64,000 nucleotides of DNA from Centroberyx gerrardi (GCF_048128805.1 NC_135998.1:7075156-7139155), one strand, 5' to 3'. Positions 1 through 20,223 are shown, counted from the stretch's first letter. Made by a program: numbers and translations. The notes: generated by a model not told the origin, from the sequence alone.

Positions 1-47
1 AAAAAAAAAACAAAAAACCACACTTCTATTTCTCAAAAATGTCTCTC

Positions 48-433
48 TTTTCTGCTCACCACAGTTGTAAAGAGGTTATCTGAGTTACTGTCGCCTTTCT
101 GTCAGCTCCAACCGCCGCTCACTGGATGTTTTTTGTTTTTCGCAACATTCTGTGTAACCTCTAGAGACTGTTGTGTGTGAAAATCCCAGGAGATCAGCAG
201 TTTCAGAAATACTCAAACCAGCCCGTCTGGCACCAACAGCCATGCCACGGTCAAAGTCACTGAGATCACATTTTTTTCCCCATTCTGATGCTTGATGTGA
301 ACATGAACTGAAGCTGCTGACCTGTATCTGCATGATCTTATGCATTGCACTGCTGCCACATGATTGTCTGATTGGATAATTGCATGAATAAGCAGGAGTA
401 CAGGTGTTCCTAATAAAGTGCTCAGTGAGTGCA
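48..433 (-). mobile_element. Tc1-like DNA transposon relic, 5' part
   Basis: Read on the minus strand, the element begins near 433 with an end resembling fish Tc1 elements (CACTGAGCACTTTATTAGG) and enters a reading frame containing KKCDLSDFDRGM and ISETADLLGFS. These match the N-terminal helix-turn-helix of Tc1-like transposases. The frame breaks after about 85 codons (near 85) and no catalytic DDE region follows, so the copy is truncated and inactive. Recognition is from memory of the family. Confidence 0.8.
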
Positions 434-1020
434 TATATATCTATTTAATATATATAATAAAGTTTCTCTTATCCTAGTGGTTGCCTACTTTTTCGGAAAC
501 AGCTTTATGAAGCAACAGAGGCATAATGACCTGTGTGTTAAACATAGTGGGCTGTAAGACCTGAGCTGCCTTCACTACATCAGGTGTTAATGCAGAAATG
601 ACTTCCTGGTTGTTGTTGGGGGTTTTTTTGGGGGGGGGATAATAATGAACAGGAGTCGAGGTTCTCCATTCATTTCCCAGGTTTCTGCAGGCTGTAAACT
701 GTATTTCACAGATAACCATGAATAAACAGGTAGATCTGTTTAAGAAAAACCCCACACTGTGAGTACATCATCATTTAAACCCATTTTCCATGGGGATTGA
801 ATAGATTTCTTGTTATCAGTGTTATATGGGTGATATAGGTTTTCCCCAGATGATATGATTCCTGCCTGGTGTGAGAAACCAAGTGCCGTTTTGAAGTCTC
901 ATACTGCCCCCTGCTGTTTGTTTACATATTGACGCTGCAGCCTCAGCAGACAGTAATTTGCCATGGGTTTTTCCCGGCCTTTGGAGAGTAAATTGTAGAC
1001 TGGTGGCGGGAAACTGAGGT

Positions 1021-1124
1021 CCAAACCAAACACTACAGCAGGCTGATTTCACTGACTGGCAGCTTCAACCAGAGAGGAGGAAATAATCAGTGAAATCAGC
1101 TGCTGCAGTCTAGTGTTTGGTTGG
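1021..1124. repeat. Imperfect inverted repeat
   Basis: The arm at 1021-1055 is nearly the reverse complement of the arm at 1087-1124, with about 30 bases between. The arms share CCAAACACTA and GCTGATTTCACTGA. It is probably part of a small fold-back or MITE relic. Confidence 0.65.
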
Positions 1125-3020
1125 AATAAAACCCTGTATACACATTTTCCACTTCAAAATTCCACATTTTTATGTTGAAACTCTTTTCTCTTCCTGCTGA
1201 CTGCTAACATCATTCAGTTGCTCAACGTTAATTTTCCAAATGTGGAGCAAATACCACAAAATTACAGTGAGTCTACAAAGACATAAAATGTGTCATCATA
1301 TCTGAAACTGAAGTTGTTTCTCCATTAAACACCTGGAAATTCTCTAATTTTCTACACAAAATCGACTACCCTGATGTAGCCTGAATAAAGGCTTTTAGAT
1401 TTTGTAGAGCGGTGGATGGCTAAGAATGTAATCAGGATTCCTACACATTTTTCATTTCCCATTTCCATACTTTCTGCAGACCTTGGTTGGATTTGAAGAT
1501 TTTTGGCCACAGGACAATGTGACAAACACAAATTATAGCTGGATAATATGATAATTACTATCAACTAAGCCATATCACTCAATGGCTGAGGATTAATTTC
1601 ACAGCAGCAAATATCACAATAACCAAAATGATGGTGGCCCTGCAAATACACTGACTGACATTTATTCTGCACAACTACAAATAAAATATCTGATTGCTCC
1701 AATGCGTCTACAACTATATAAAATGTGTGGTCTTATGTGTCAGACCTGAACAATATTGAATCAAACTTTTCCTGTAAAGACCTGTAAAGCAGCTAATTAA
1801 TTTTCCATACTTCCCTTTCTTCAAAGTGGTAATCTGTGGTAAACTTCCTTGTGCACCAGAGGGTTTTTCCTGGGAAAGACCTAACCGACGTAAACCCTGA
1901 CGAAGACCATGAGCCGAAGCGCGTTGGTTTTATGAATAAATATTTCTTCTCAGTACTGCAAGTGTTGCTGGAACCCTTTCTTTTCCCGTGTTACCTGCCC
2001 ATACCATGCACCTTGTCAGTGGGTGAAGTTGTGCCAGAATACTTTTTCATATTCTAAAGACCTAACAGACACCAGAAAATATAAAGGCTTTCATGGCAAA
2101 ACATACATTTATTTATATTAAACTGTCGCAGATTATTACTTTAAATGCTCCTCCTATCATCAAGTAGAAAAAACTGCAGAAGAAAATAATTGACCAGCGT
2201 GGAAAATTGCTCTCAGACTGGTTTGGCAACACTGCCTCCAGATCTACACGTAACTCCCTGTGGACTGAAGCCTGACATCCACACGTGCCCGGCTCTGGCT
2301 GGACCCAATGCGGTGTAATTTGCATCTCTTTAATGGGCTCGGAGAGACTGCTAACCCCTGTTGACTGCGCCGCGGAGGCAGAGACTAATGTGGCACTTTG
2401 TGACGCAGTTTCCACCTGGAAGCCAACTGGTGTCCGAGGGGAGATTACAACCGAAAACGGGCTCCAGGAAACTGTCCGACGCTCCTGATGTCGCTGCAGG
2501 CGCCGCAGCTTCTGTGCTTCTGAGCTGCTGTGTTAGCTTCAGGTGGCAGCATGGTGGGCCAGATGACAGTCAGCTCTACAGAAGTCGACAGCACCGTGTT
2601 ACCGGGTCATGACTGGACGCTTTATCACGTATGAGATCACCTTCCAGTCCCATAGATGTTGATCCCACCACATTTTGGAAAAAGGGGATATAAGTCATTA
2701 CTTAAGACTCCACTGTGAATAACTCTCTTTCCACTGGCTGTGTTCTTCACAATGTGGAGATGGTTAAAGTTCAGCCTCTCTGGAAAAAACATCCCTCATC
2801 CATCAGTACTTAATAGCTATTTAACTGGACAATTTTGGACAATGTAGTATCAAAACGAATTCTAGAGAAGGCAGAAAGAAAGAATATTTTTGAGAATTTT
2901 TTGTCTGTTTTTGGAAATATAACAGTTGTGAAACTGCCATTGTCAGGGTTTATCTGTGTAGCCTTCAGTATGACTAATGAGGCTATTCTCATTGGGTTGG
3001 CGTCTATGGAACTGAATGGT

Positions 3021-3082
3021 GAAAATTTATTTTCTGTTTAATAGATAAGGTGAGAACCTTATCTATTAAACAGAAAATTTTC
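3021..3082. repeat. Perfect 22-bp hairpin with 4-base loop
   Basis: Bases 3030-3051 are the exact reverse complement of 3056-3077, leaving a GAGA loop. The stem can extend outward with a small bulge (GAAAAT at 3021 against ATTTTC at 3077). Confidence 0.85.
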
Positions 3083-4956
3083 AGTCTCTACTCATAATTA
3101 AGTTTCTTCTCTTTCATTGATTATTTGTGGCATGCCAAAATGCTCAGTTCTCAGGCCATGTCTATATTCTTTCTATGTTTTAACCCTTGCACAGCATCTC
3201 CTTTCATTGCTAGGCCAATGATATTCCACTTTATCTCTCTGTTAAACTTAACCCAAGTGTCTAGCACAAGTCAAAGAATAGATGTCCCAAAATCCTGCTT
3301 CTGTTAACTTGGAGACTTTTTTTGAAAGTTCACAAACATCAACAACAATGAAAAAATTCTACGTATTGTGAGAATGTTTGTGGTGTCAATATGTACGGTC
3401 CTGACAGTGACTGGGCTGCTGATTGCTCACCTCGGAGTAGAACGTACATGCTAAAAAGAGGGCAACCTGTATGTTTTTATGCAGATTTGGAAAATTATGG
3501 TGTCTGATGGAAAGTTGTCCCTTAGATTATGGGTCGCTCTATTCTTCCCAGTTGTGGTCTGTGCGAGAGGCCCTGAGATATGCTGTGGTCTTGTGCAGCT
3601 GCAGAGTTTTGAACAGGCAAACAAAGTATTTTTCACTGCTTTGGTATCTGAATTTGGTAGCATTAATCAAAAATACACTTCAAAAATTTACTTCAGAGTT
3701 TACCTTCGACTCCAACTATGGATGCAGCTATTCTCCAAGCATCGTTTCTGAGACATTTATTCCTGTAGTCTTTCAAATAAAAGTGGGAAGCTTTGGATGG
3801 CTGATATCAACTTTCCATTTTGCACTTGCCAAGCGAGATTACTGTTCATGAAACAAAATCTCCTCAGTAGGGAAACAAGGAAGCGCGGAAATCTGATTGG
3901 CTGTTGATGGCTGATGACTGTGAAAAGTTCAGCCACGGCCGACTTTGCTCAGCCAACAAGCTTATTGTCCGCCCACACATCAGCCGATTTTCCCCGCTCG
4001 CTCAGCTCTGTAGGAAATGAATGGACTTTCAGTGACTTGTTGATCATGTTGCTCACAGTGTGAACGCACGGTTTGTTTCCGATTTGTTGCCTTTTTTCCT
4101 TTTGTTTGTTTGACTTCTTGTTGACTTTTTGGTATAGGGTATAGGTTTTCTAGATTGCATGGATACTTGATACATATTTTGGCTGTATTACCTAAAATCT
4201 GATATTTCTCTTTAAAATTCGAAGTCTCTCCCTCTGTCTACCTCATCCCACATCTAACCATCTTTCTGTTTCTGTCATTCTCCCTCCCACGCTTTCTCTT
4301 TCTCCTGAGATCTGAAGCACCCAGAGAGGTGACAGTTTGTCAGGAAAGTGCTTCTCTCACATCTCTCTCTCTCTAACAGTCTACTGAGCTGTTAGTCTTG
4401 CCTGCATCACCGTACTTAATAAACACACACACTAGAAGACACCTAGGTAGACATGCAGGTTCAAGCACACAGAAAGAAACACAGACACACAAACATGCAC
4501 ATACACACAAAGTAGGTGCAAACAGAAACACAGTCACATTAACACTGGTAATTTCAGTGAAGAGCCAATTAACAGCTTCTATCCTAATGTTAAGAGGAGG
4601 AGATGAGCAGAGGAGACAAGAGAACAGAACAGAACAGAGACTTGTCTAGCCCAAAACTCTTGAATAAATCCTTTTAAACACATCTCAACTTGACTGTCAC
4701 AGTGAATCCAAAGGGCCAACATCTCAGAAGTGCAAATTGGACCAATGTGACAGACAGCATTGTGCCTGTGTGATAAAGAATTTGGTATTTGGTGCTTCGC
4801 TTTGAAAGCAGCAGGGATGAGAAAAGAGATGTAAGGTGAAGGTTCAGTGGTGCAAATGTTCTTCAACTTCAAAATCCCACTTTGAGGACATTTTGCTCGT
4901 ACTTGCAATTGAAAATGCTGATTTAGAAATTAGGAGTATGTTTAAGATTAGAGTTA

Positions 4957-12198
<7,242 letters not shown>

Positions 12199-12819
12199 GG
12201 CGATTGTCTATGAATATTGTTTGAAATCTCTCAGCTCTGCGATATTAATTCATGAAATCATTAATTCTCTTTCCTAACTTTGACTACTTCCACTACACTG
12301 TTATGCTAGTTTTTGTCGGTTTGTCCAGATCCTTCCACTCACTTCCTGTTTCTTGACAAGCGAAAACAACGCGCGATTTGTCAGAAATCAGCAGTGGATG
12401 AAAATTCTCTAGAAAACCTCAAATAAGGCAAAATATTTACAAAATAATGAATAATATCACACAAATATGTTAAAAGCTATCAACTTCTCTTAAAACTTAT
12501 ATATATGGACATTTATTTTCTGTATAAACACAAAAGAAAATCAAAACTGTATAAAGGAGGTTTTACAGTATCCTGGCAACCCTCGAGTCACAGCTGGTGC
12601 TACATGTCTGATCCGGCCTCTGATTGGCTGGTCCGCCACGTCCCGCCCCCACCTGACCAGGAAGAAGCTGTCAGGCGGACCGCACCAAGGAGGTTCTATA
12701 TTGACCGCACGCCTCCTCTGCCCATGTTTTTAACAATCTGTCTGCTGCTCTGTACACATGTAGCGTTAGCTAAACCTGCTACCTGTCTGTCTGTTCGTCC
12801 TAGCCTGTCTGTGTGAACC
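12199..12819. promoter_or_regulatory. Bidirectional galt/sigmar1 promoter interval
   Basis: 621 bp separate the two divergent start codons (galt 12198 minus, sigmar1 12820 plus). The interval has no repeat. On the sigmar1 side it holds CTGATTGGCTGG (an inverted CCAAT box near 12620) and CCCGCCCCC (a GC box near 12642). On the galt side there is an ETS-like CACTTCCTG near 12340. No TATA box is placed with confidence. The promoter role is inferred from layout; human GALT and SIGMAR1 are also head to head. Confidence 0.7.
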
Positions 12820-13691
12820 ATGTCTGTGCTTAACACGAGTTTAAAACTCATTGTGTTCGCCGGATTCACCGTGCTGACCGTGCTGCTGCTGCGGCACTGG
12901 ATGGCCACCAAGCAGTATGTTTTCAACAAAGAAGACGTCGCGAAATTGGCCAAACAGTACGCAGGTGAGTTTGTAACTAACCCGCGGTGAGCTAAAGGCT
13001 TTCAGTCTACCTGTGTTTCACTCAGATGTAGTTCAAATGCAGGTATGCAGAGAATGAATATCTCTCTGCTGTCTCTCTCTCATTCAAATTCAAACAGGCT
13101 TTATTGACAGAAGAAAACAATGTGTCCCCCCAAACTATTTACAAGGAATATGTGGTAACAGTTGCATAAACAATAGGCTATTAAACACTGATACACTGAG
13201 AACATGAACCAGTCAACTCTAAATAAAATGACAGGACCATTCAGCAGCAGTTAGTGAATCGTAACTGATCATATTCATTCTTACAGTCCCGAAGCTTTTA
13301 TATTTGCCTAAATTTACATATTGTGTAACTGCATAACTTATCAGCATGGCCTACAGCTTCTTTCTCTCTGAGGTTATGGCATGCCATGATATATTGAGCA
13401 ATCAACGTCATTGATCTTTCATCACCCAATACTATTGATAACTTTTGTTTTTAGTTATAGATAGACTATCTATCTATCTATCTATGCTCAATATTTAGCT
13501 TTTTAGAGAAAAGTGAAATATTCAGGGATAGTTTGCTTGGTTTGAAGTTGTTTTTTAATTATTTAACAAACCAAATTTGCTTATGATTTGAGGTAAAAAC
13601 AGAGATTTTTTTCTAAATCACTAAAAAACAAAAAAAAAGGTTTCTACATATTACTCTCCCCATGCCTGTCCACTTTGCTCTTCCCTTCATC

Positions 13692-13783
<92 letters not shown>

Positions 13784-13948
13784 GGTCAGGACCATGAACA
13801 GGCCTTCTCCAAGGTGGTGGTGGAGCTCAGAAAGAGGTAATAAAACATAAAAACAAAACACACATTTTGCACCAGAAATAAACTTCAGTCCTTCAGTAAG
13901 GGCTTAGAAACTGATTAACTTGTGTTCACTTGTCCATGCCTGTGAAGT

Positions 13949-14001
<53 letters not shown>

Positions 14002-15474
14002 AAAACCAGCTAACACCCTGACCTGAACTGCAGGTACCCCGGCCACATCCTGCCAGACGAGGACCTGCAGTGGGTGTTTGTGAACGCGGGCGGCTGGATG
14101 GGCTCCATGTGTCTGCTGCACGCCTCGCTCACTGAGTACGTGCTGCTGTTTGGCACCGCTGTGGACACAGGAGGACACTCAGGTGAGGAAGAGGAGGGTT
14201 AAAGGGGAAGAGGAGGTTCGGAGAGGAAGGGGAGGGTTAGATAGGAAGAGCAGGGTCGAAGAGGAAGAGGAGGGTTAGAGAGGAAAAGGACGGTTAAAGG
14301 GGAAGACGAGGGTTGAAGAGGAGGAGCTGGGTTAAAGGGGAAGAGGAGGGAGGAAGAGAAGGTTTGGAGAGGAAGGTTGAAGGGGAAGAGGAGGGTTCTA
14401 TCTTGTCTTCTCGTGGCTTAAATCGTCCTTTCTTTCTCTCCCCTTTCTTCCCATTTCCCTCTCCTCCCTATGTCGCCTTCTATTCTATTCTATTCTCCAG
14501 TCAGAAAAAGTCACCAGATTTGTCGCTAGTCACTTTTGAGAAATAAAGTCACCAGGAGAGTCTGAAAAGTCGCTAAATGTACTCTAGTGACAAAGTTGCC
14601 AAGTTGGCAACAGTGCTCATTCTGTCTCTTGTTTTTATTATCCTTTTTTGTCTTGAAGCACTTTGTGACCTGCCTGTTTAGAAAGAACTCTGTATATTTC
14701 TAAACTTGACTCCTCTTCTCTCTCTCTCCTCTCAGGTCGTTACTGGGCAGAGATTTCTGACACCATCATCTCCGGCACCTTCAGACAGTGGAAGGAGGGA
14801 ACTACTAAGAGCGAAATATACTATCCTGGTAATACTGTCTCACACACACACACACACACACACAATCCACTATACTTTTCATATTTTTCATATAGAAAAT
14901 GTCCGTTTTACTACTCTCTCTTAATGATTGATATAACACAATGTATAGCCAGTATAACCTGTATCCTCTTCATGAAAGCACAACCAGTAAAAAAACAATA
15001 GACAGATAAAATTATGTTCAAAACAAGTACATTATATAGAACAAAGAGTAAAAAAAAAGGTAACAGAATATTACAAAGTACATAAAAACAATGCCGGTTA
15101 TAAAAGAGAGAGTAGAAAGACGGCAAGTAATGTGCATATAAATCAGGTAAAGAACAGTTGCGAGCACGCATCAGCGCATCTGGAAGTTTATTCCATCAGT
15201 GTTTTTCTGTTTCCTGACATCCACCTCCTTTCACCCCCCGTCAGGTGACACCATCGTTCACGGCGTAGGAGAGGCCACGTCAGTGCAGTGGAGCGCCGGC
15301 ACGTGGATGGTGGAGTACGGCCGCGGGTTCATCCCGTCCACGCTGGGCTTCGCTCTGGCGGACACGCTGTTCAGCACCCAGGACTTCCTCACCATGTTCT
15401 ACACTGTGCGCGTCTACGTCAAGGGCATGCTGCTGGAGGCCGGCACGCTGCTCACAGAGGCCGGGGTTTTCTGA
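12820..15474 (+). CDS. sigmar1: Sigma non-opioid intracellular receptor 1
   Basis: ER membrane chaperone and ligand-binding receptor at mitochondria-associated membranes; related to fungal ERG2 sterol isomerase but regarded as non-enzymatic. Five exons: 12820-12964, 13785-13836, 14034-14182, 14736-14828 and 15245-15474, with consistent phases 1, 2, 1, 1. The product is 222 residues (human 223). Residues about 9-25 form the single transmembrane helix ([17 protein letters not shown]). The beta-barrel fold follows, with conserved [36 protein letters not shown] and WMVEYGRG. D124 and E170 correspond to the human ligand-site residues D126 and E172. The C-terminus is membrane-facing helices ending TEAGVF. 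Exon 2's acceptor is formed by the end of a long CT/CA microsatellite, and a purine-rich minisatellite starts just after exon 3. galt is divergent upstream. Confidence 0.97.
13690..13784. repeat. (CT)n(CA)n microsatellite forming the sigmar1 exon 2 acceptor tract
   Basis: About 75 bp of CT repeats followed by CA repeats run straight into the AG before exon 2 (exon starts 13785). The repeat therefore serves as the polypyrimidine tract. Confidence 0.95.
13951..14000. repeat. (TG)n microsatellite in sigmar1 intron 2
   Basis: 50-bp TG tract ending about 34 bases before exon 3 (14034). Confidence 0.95.
14187..14400. repeat. Purine-rich minisatellite in sigmar1 intron 3
   Basis: Roughly ten imperfect units built on GGAAGAGGAGGGTTAAAGG (about 20-22 bp) begin a few bases after the exon 3 donor. 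One strand is almost all purine, with regular GGTT interruptions. Confidence 0.85.
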
Positions 15475-16072
15475 GGCGGCCGGTCGAGGCTCGGACACCC
15501 GCAGGAGGACGCTGACATAAGAAGAACACCTTTTCGTCATACGCAGTTTAGCCCCCCGGACCACTACCTCCTGCTGAAAGCCTGTGGCAGATGATTCCAA
15601 GTTCGAATATTTAACCTAACGATGCAAACTTGAATCGGTCGAGTCGAGCAAATCTACAAGGCAGCGCGTCTTACGTAAGCAAAGGGAGAGAGCGCAGAGA
15701 ATGTTTGACCCCCGACCCAAACTTTCAGTCTTAACACTTATCACATTAAACAGCATTTACCCTCAACTCTTACCCTGAATCCTGCCTACATTAAGGCTTC
15801 CAAGGGTGTACTTCTCACCAAAACTGCAAACACCCAAGACACAGCACCCAAGATCACATCGTCCTGAATCGAGCCATCGTCCTGAATGTCGCTCCATACG
15901 AAGGACATTCCTCTGAAAGCTCCCACACTGCCTACAGAGTCAGTGAAGGTCTTCTGTCTTCTGAGGAAGAGCGAACACCTGGACCCCAGTACCTAAGAAA
16001 ACACATAACATACGCATAATGTTTCATAATCTGGCCCCAGAGCCCTAAACCCTTTTCACAAGCAGGTTCCAT

Positions 16073-16616
16073 CAAGGAGTAACTAAACGCCAAACTCAAA
16101 TCTGTGTAAAGCTTGACAGCTAATGGTGAAAAGCATACTACTGAAATTGCCATCTGCTATTGGCTGATCTTTGGTGCCAGGTGATGTCACTACCTAGGGT
16201 ACATTCAATAGCCCCAGCATGTAGCAAACAAGAAGTTTAAAAAGAAAAGGTAGTGCGTTGAATGTCCTGTTGCAAAGCGATTCTGTGCGTCCTCCTTGAT
16301 GAATTCTCCGAAACAATTGCTTATCCACATGACAGGCGCTTGTCCGTAGCCAATGAAAATACAGAATCGCACTGAACGGGATAAATCATAGCTCAAAAGC
16401 CGTTGCAAAATGTTTCACACTGTTGGGAGCAAACCTTTTGCACTGTAGCGAAATGGCGCAAGGTTTGAACGTGGCCCTGTTGTACTCTATAGAAGGTGAC
16501 ATCACCTGGTACCAAAGATCAGCCAATAACAGATGGCCATTTCAGTAGCATGCTTTTTACCATTAGATGTCAGGCTTTACACAGATTTGGGTTTGGGGTT
16601 TAGTTACTCTTTAAGG
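16073..16616. mobile_element. Fold-back MITE with ~120-bp terminal inverted repeats
   Basis: The sequence from 16073 to about 16193 (AAGGAGTAACTAAACGCCAA ... GGTGATGTCAC) is matched in reverse complement by 16495-16616 (GTGACATCACCTGG ... GTTTAGTTACTCTTTAA). The roughly 300-bp centre has no coding potential. Long inverted ends and a non-coding core mark a non-autonomous DNA element. Confidence 0.85.
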
Positions 16617-16827
16617 TAGGTACCTCTTGCCAAAGCTGATCAGTCTTCTGAGGATAAGGAAATCATATTTGTGCTCAGGTTGGACTGTTAACCGCAGCGG
16701 CTGGTTGATAGGAAAAACTACTAGACAATCTTTTACCAGCCACATTTTAAAAAAAATTGAGATAAATTGTAGAACGCCAGTGCTGTGATATTAAAACTGG
16801 TCTTTGATCATTTGCACATTTATCGGC

Positions 16828-17075
16828 CAAGAATGGAACATTTTCTGTGCCACAATCCAACAATAAATGATCAAATCTAATGATAAAAACGCACAATCTA
16901 TAAAATAACAAATTATCACAACAAATAATGAATGTTACCATCATCAAATAATTCATATCCACGTCAAATAATGAAAAATCAATAATTATTTGACGTGAGC
17001 ATTCATTATTTGTTGTAGATTATAAGTTTTTATCATTAGATGTGATAGTTTGTTGGATTGTGGCAGAAAATGTTC
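16828..17075. mobile_element. Palindromic AT-rich fold-back element
   Basis: Left arm words GGAACATTTTCTGTGCCACA and CAACAAATAATGAATG reappear reverse-complemented on the right, as CATTCATTATTTGTTG and TGTGGCAGAAAATGTTCC. The arms are around 100 bp and meet at TCAAATAATGAAAAATCAAT near 16965-16985. Confidence 0.8.
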
Positions 17076-20000
17076 CACAGCAAAGGAAACAGTTTACAAT
17101 AAAACTATGCAATGCTTAATTTTGGCATATAGACTCAAAAACGTACACAAAACATAACCTAAAGCCAAAGCCAGTTATTTCTTAAGGCCAATCGGTATAT
17201 ATCCATTGCATATTTATATACATATGGATTCTCAGTGAAGGGTCTTGTACGAATCCAGCTGTGTGAAGATCTGATTCCAGCACAACTTAAAATACTCATC
17301 GAAACCAGCACCAAAACCCATGTTTACCCCACAGATCATGCCCCCGTTTCCTTGCACATGACCGATAAAGATTTGTCTGCACTAGATATTTTTGAATATG
17401 TTCAAAACCTGACCCCCGTTCAAAAACAACTGATATGTTCAAGAACACTTCATGGATGATGTGTGTGATAAAGCCCCGTCTTGCTCTAATCTGACCCATT
17501 GTACTCTGATTCAGCACATTTTCAACTCAGACAGCAGTGATTTTATGTTTGTAGTTACTCTGTCTCAGTGTGTGCTTGACTATTTTGTAGCTACTGTGCA
17601 GCAGTGGATTTCAAACTGTTTTACTGGATAATTTTCACTCTTTCCCCCCCCTTTTTTCCCCCCCTCACAACCTTGATATATACGGATTAAACCCTTTTTT
17701 TCCCCCCAAACTATGATATAGGCTTATTTTAGTAAAACTGACCCTGTTTTCAGCCCTACCACCATGTCATTTCATTCAGGCTCATTTTTTTTGTTGCAAA
17801 GGATTTGGCAGAAAATGGAAACATAATATAGCCAGCCACCTTAAACACAATCAGTGTAGTGCAGTTAGACACCTTAGTTTCTTTACAATAATTTAAATCT
17901 TCCTGCAATCCACGTTTGGCTCCCAAAACAAGACTTTGAAAACCACTGCTGCACTGTACTGTAGACTTCTGCCGTATTATACTGTAACTGTGCAAATCCT
18001 GTTCTGTATGCGTCATTTAAAAGAATGGATTGATCTGGATTCAACCAGGCATTGTCGTAAAAACAGACTCAAGTCCCAAAATTGTATTTGAAATTCTTTT
18101 AGAAAGGTTATGCTTGCTTAAACAGACTCAATAACAGTACAATATTTTTTAAAAACTGTACATGTAGGGATGAACTTTACTGACACTGGGCACTGACCAT
18201 GCAAGACTCTTTAGCTCCGATCTCCTTAGCCTCCGTTCATCTTCTGGCTAATGAGGAAGTTTGCACTATAGCCCGACAAGGACACAAAACACTATCCACA
18301 GCTTGTCAAGTTTGCACCTGAACTTAACATTGAAAGGCAATTGCAAAATGGCAAAAGATTTCGCATACAGTTTGGACTTCCTCTGTGTTTCCACATTGTA
18401 CTGATTGCTGTCTACTCTATGAGCAGGAATGGCAGAAAATCAAGGCCTTTTGAAAATGTCATTACTTGTCTTTTTGACTTGCATTCTACTGTACAAGCAA
18501 ATGGCTGCTGTTGAATGAAAATCATCTTTCTCCCAACTGGTCCCTTTTCAAGTAAAGCAGACTTAAAGTTGCACAATGGTTTTAGAACGGGTTTCATGGG
18601 AGCTAAGGCAGCGAAGAAGGCTGCTGAACCCATTAAGGAGCATATCAGCTTTCAGTGGAAGTGAAAATATAACCAACCAAAACTGGAGTTAATTGGTTTT
18701 CATGCAGCAGCAGCAGTGTGTGGTCTCAGATGGATGACAAAACAGAATGCAAGTTAGACAGGAAACCTATTACTGTACCTTGAGAACGTTCATGAGCAGT
18801 TTACTGTGAGATGAAGACTGAAACTGCCGGTGCCAGCACAAATAAATGTTTTTGGAGGAAAACGATAACAAGCTGAGTTTAATTATTACTCCATCCACAA
18901 TGATTCAAGATAAATGCAAACGAGTAGACCTGAATGTTAAAGTTCTATAATACTTATTTTATGACAAATCATAGTTCCATAGTTGCAGTTTATATCTTAT
19001 GCGACTGGTCCTAACTAACTATGAATTGTTAAAGGTTGCACATGGTGCTCTAAACTGTGCTGGACTCCCTCAGTCAATTCTATTTTCCAGAAAGACACTT
19101 CATTCAGGAAGTGAGTAATGTGGAGAAGGTCCAGGCTGTTGGAGGCTGTTTATCAACATGTGTTTTTGTGTGTTTTTGTTTCCTCCGTGATGTGTTTTAT
19201 GTAATATTTAACCGAGATCTTGAAAGTTTACTTGCCAGTTGAGGATGCATCAGCTGGTGACTTGAATGGAAAGCCCCAAGATTCATTGCGAGAACGGCGC
19301 ATCACGTCCAAGCAGCGCTGCAGTCTACAGTACAGAGCAGGTGGGGAAATGAACAGTTGTGTGTCTTAATTAATCACACAGCGACGTGAAGCACACAGTC
19401 CATCTCAAGCTGTGAGGAAGCTTCGCTGTGATTACTTTGATGAGAAGATCGTTCTCCCCAAGACGACTCGGGAGGACAAGGACATGACTTGTGTCGACTT
19501 GGCGTTGTTGGATGTGATAATCGGCTCCTGAGCGTCATGGGCTGAATATCAAACCCAAGAATGCCAAGTCAGTACTTTGGTCCTTGCAGAGAAAGTTCCT
19601 CCCATGTTCACGCTCAAGTAGAATGTTTCCTCAAATGGCGTCTCTCAATGTGCTTTATTCATGAGAAATGATGTTCTTTATTGGTCTAATGATATCTTTA
19701 TAACCTGACTGTGCATTCAGCTCTGAATGCCTTTTAATAGGCTAATAGTTTTATGTCACTGTGTTGTAAGCTCCTCTATTCTTGTCACTCAACTTACATG
19801 TTTAGTGAAAAGTGAATGCATTCTATTGTTTTGCAGGCCTACAGTCAAATCTGCCTGATGTGAAGTCATAGTTTGTAAATATCGATATATCTTATATTTT
19901 TCTTCACTAAGTATGTTGCTTAAAGACGAGATTAAATGAAAAATGCCTTTTTAACCCTTTTAGATCACATCCCCGGTCATACTGTGCACCTATTTAACAA

Positions 20001-20223
20001 TAGATGCCAAAAAATATACCAAAAATCTATTTCATTGTATTCTTATATCAAAATTCAATCATGTTTTCTTCCTGTAAAACAAAATATGCCGTGTGCTTAC
20101 GTAAGCATGCCCGTAACTAATTTCAACCAATAATATCATGACATCCACCCATCAATCAATCTTCAACTTTTAGCGCACAGAGCTAAGAGGCTAAGATTCA
20201 TTAGTTAGCTAGCTAGCAACAGC

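Noticed and set aside
4579-4908. 109-residue minus-strand frame as galt exon 7
   Set aside because: Translation lacks VWASSF or any later galt block, and no fitting acceptor/phase was seen.
17235-17459. 74-residue plus-strand frame after sigmar1
   Set aside because: No family signature; lies in sequence that could be sigmar1 3' UTR or intergenic.
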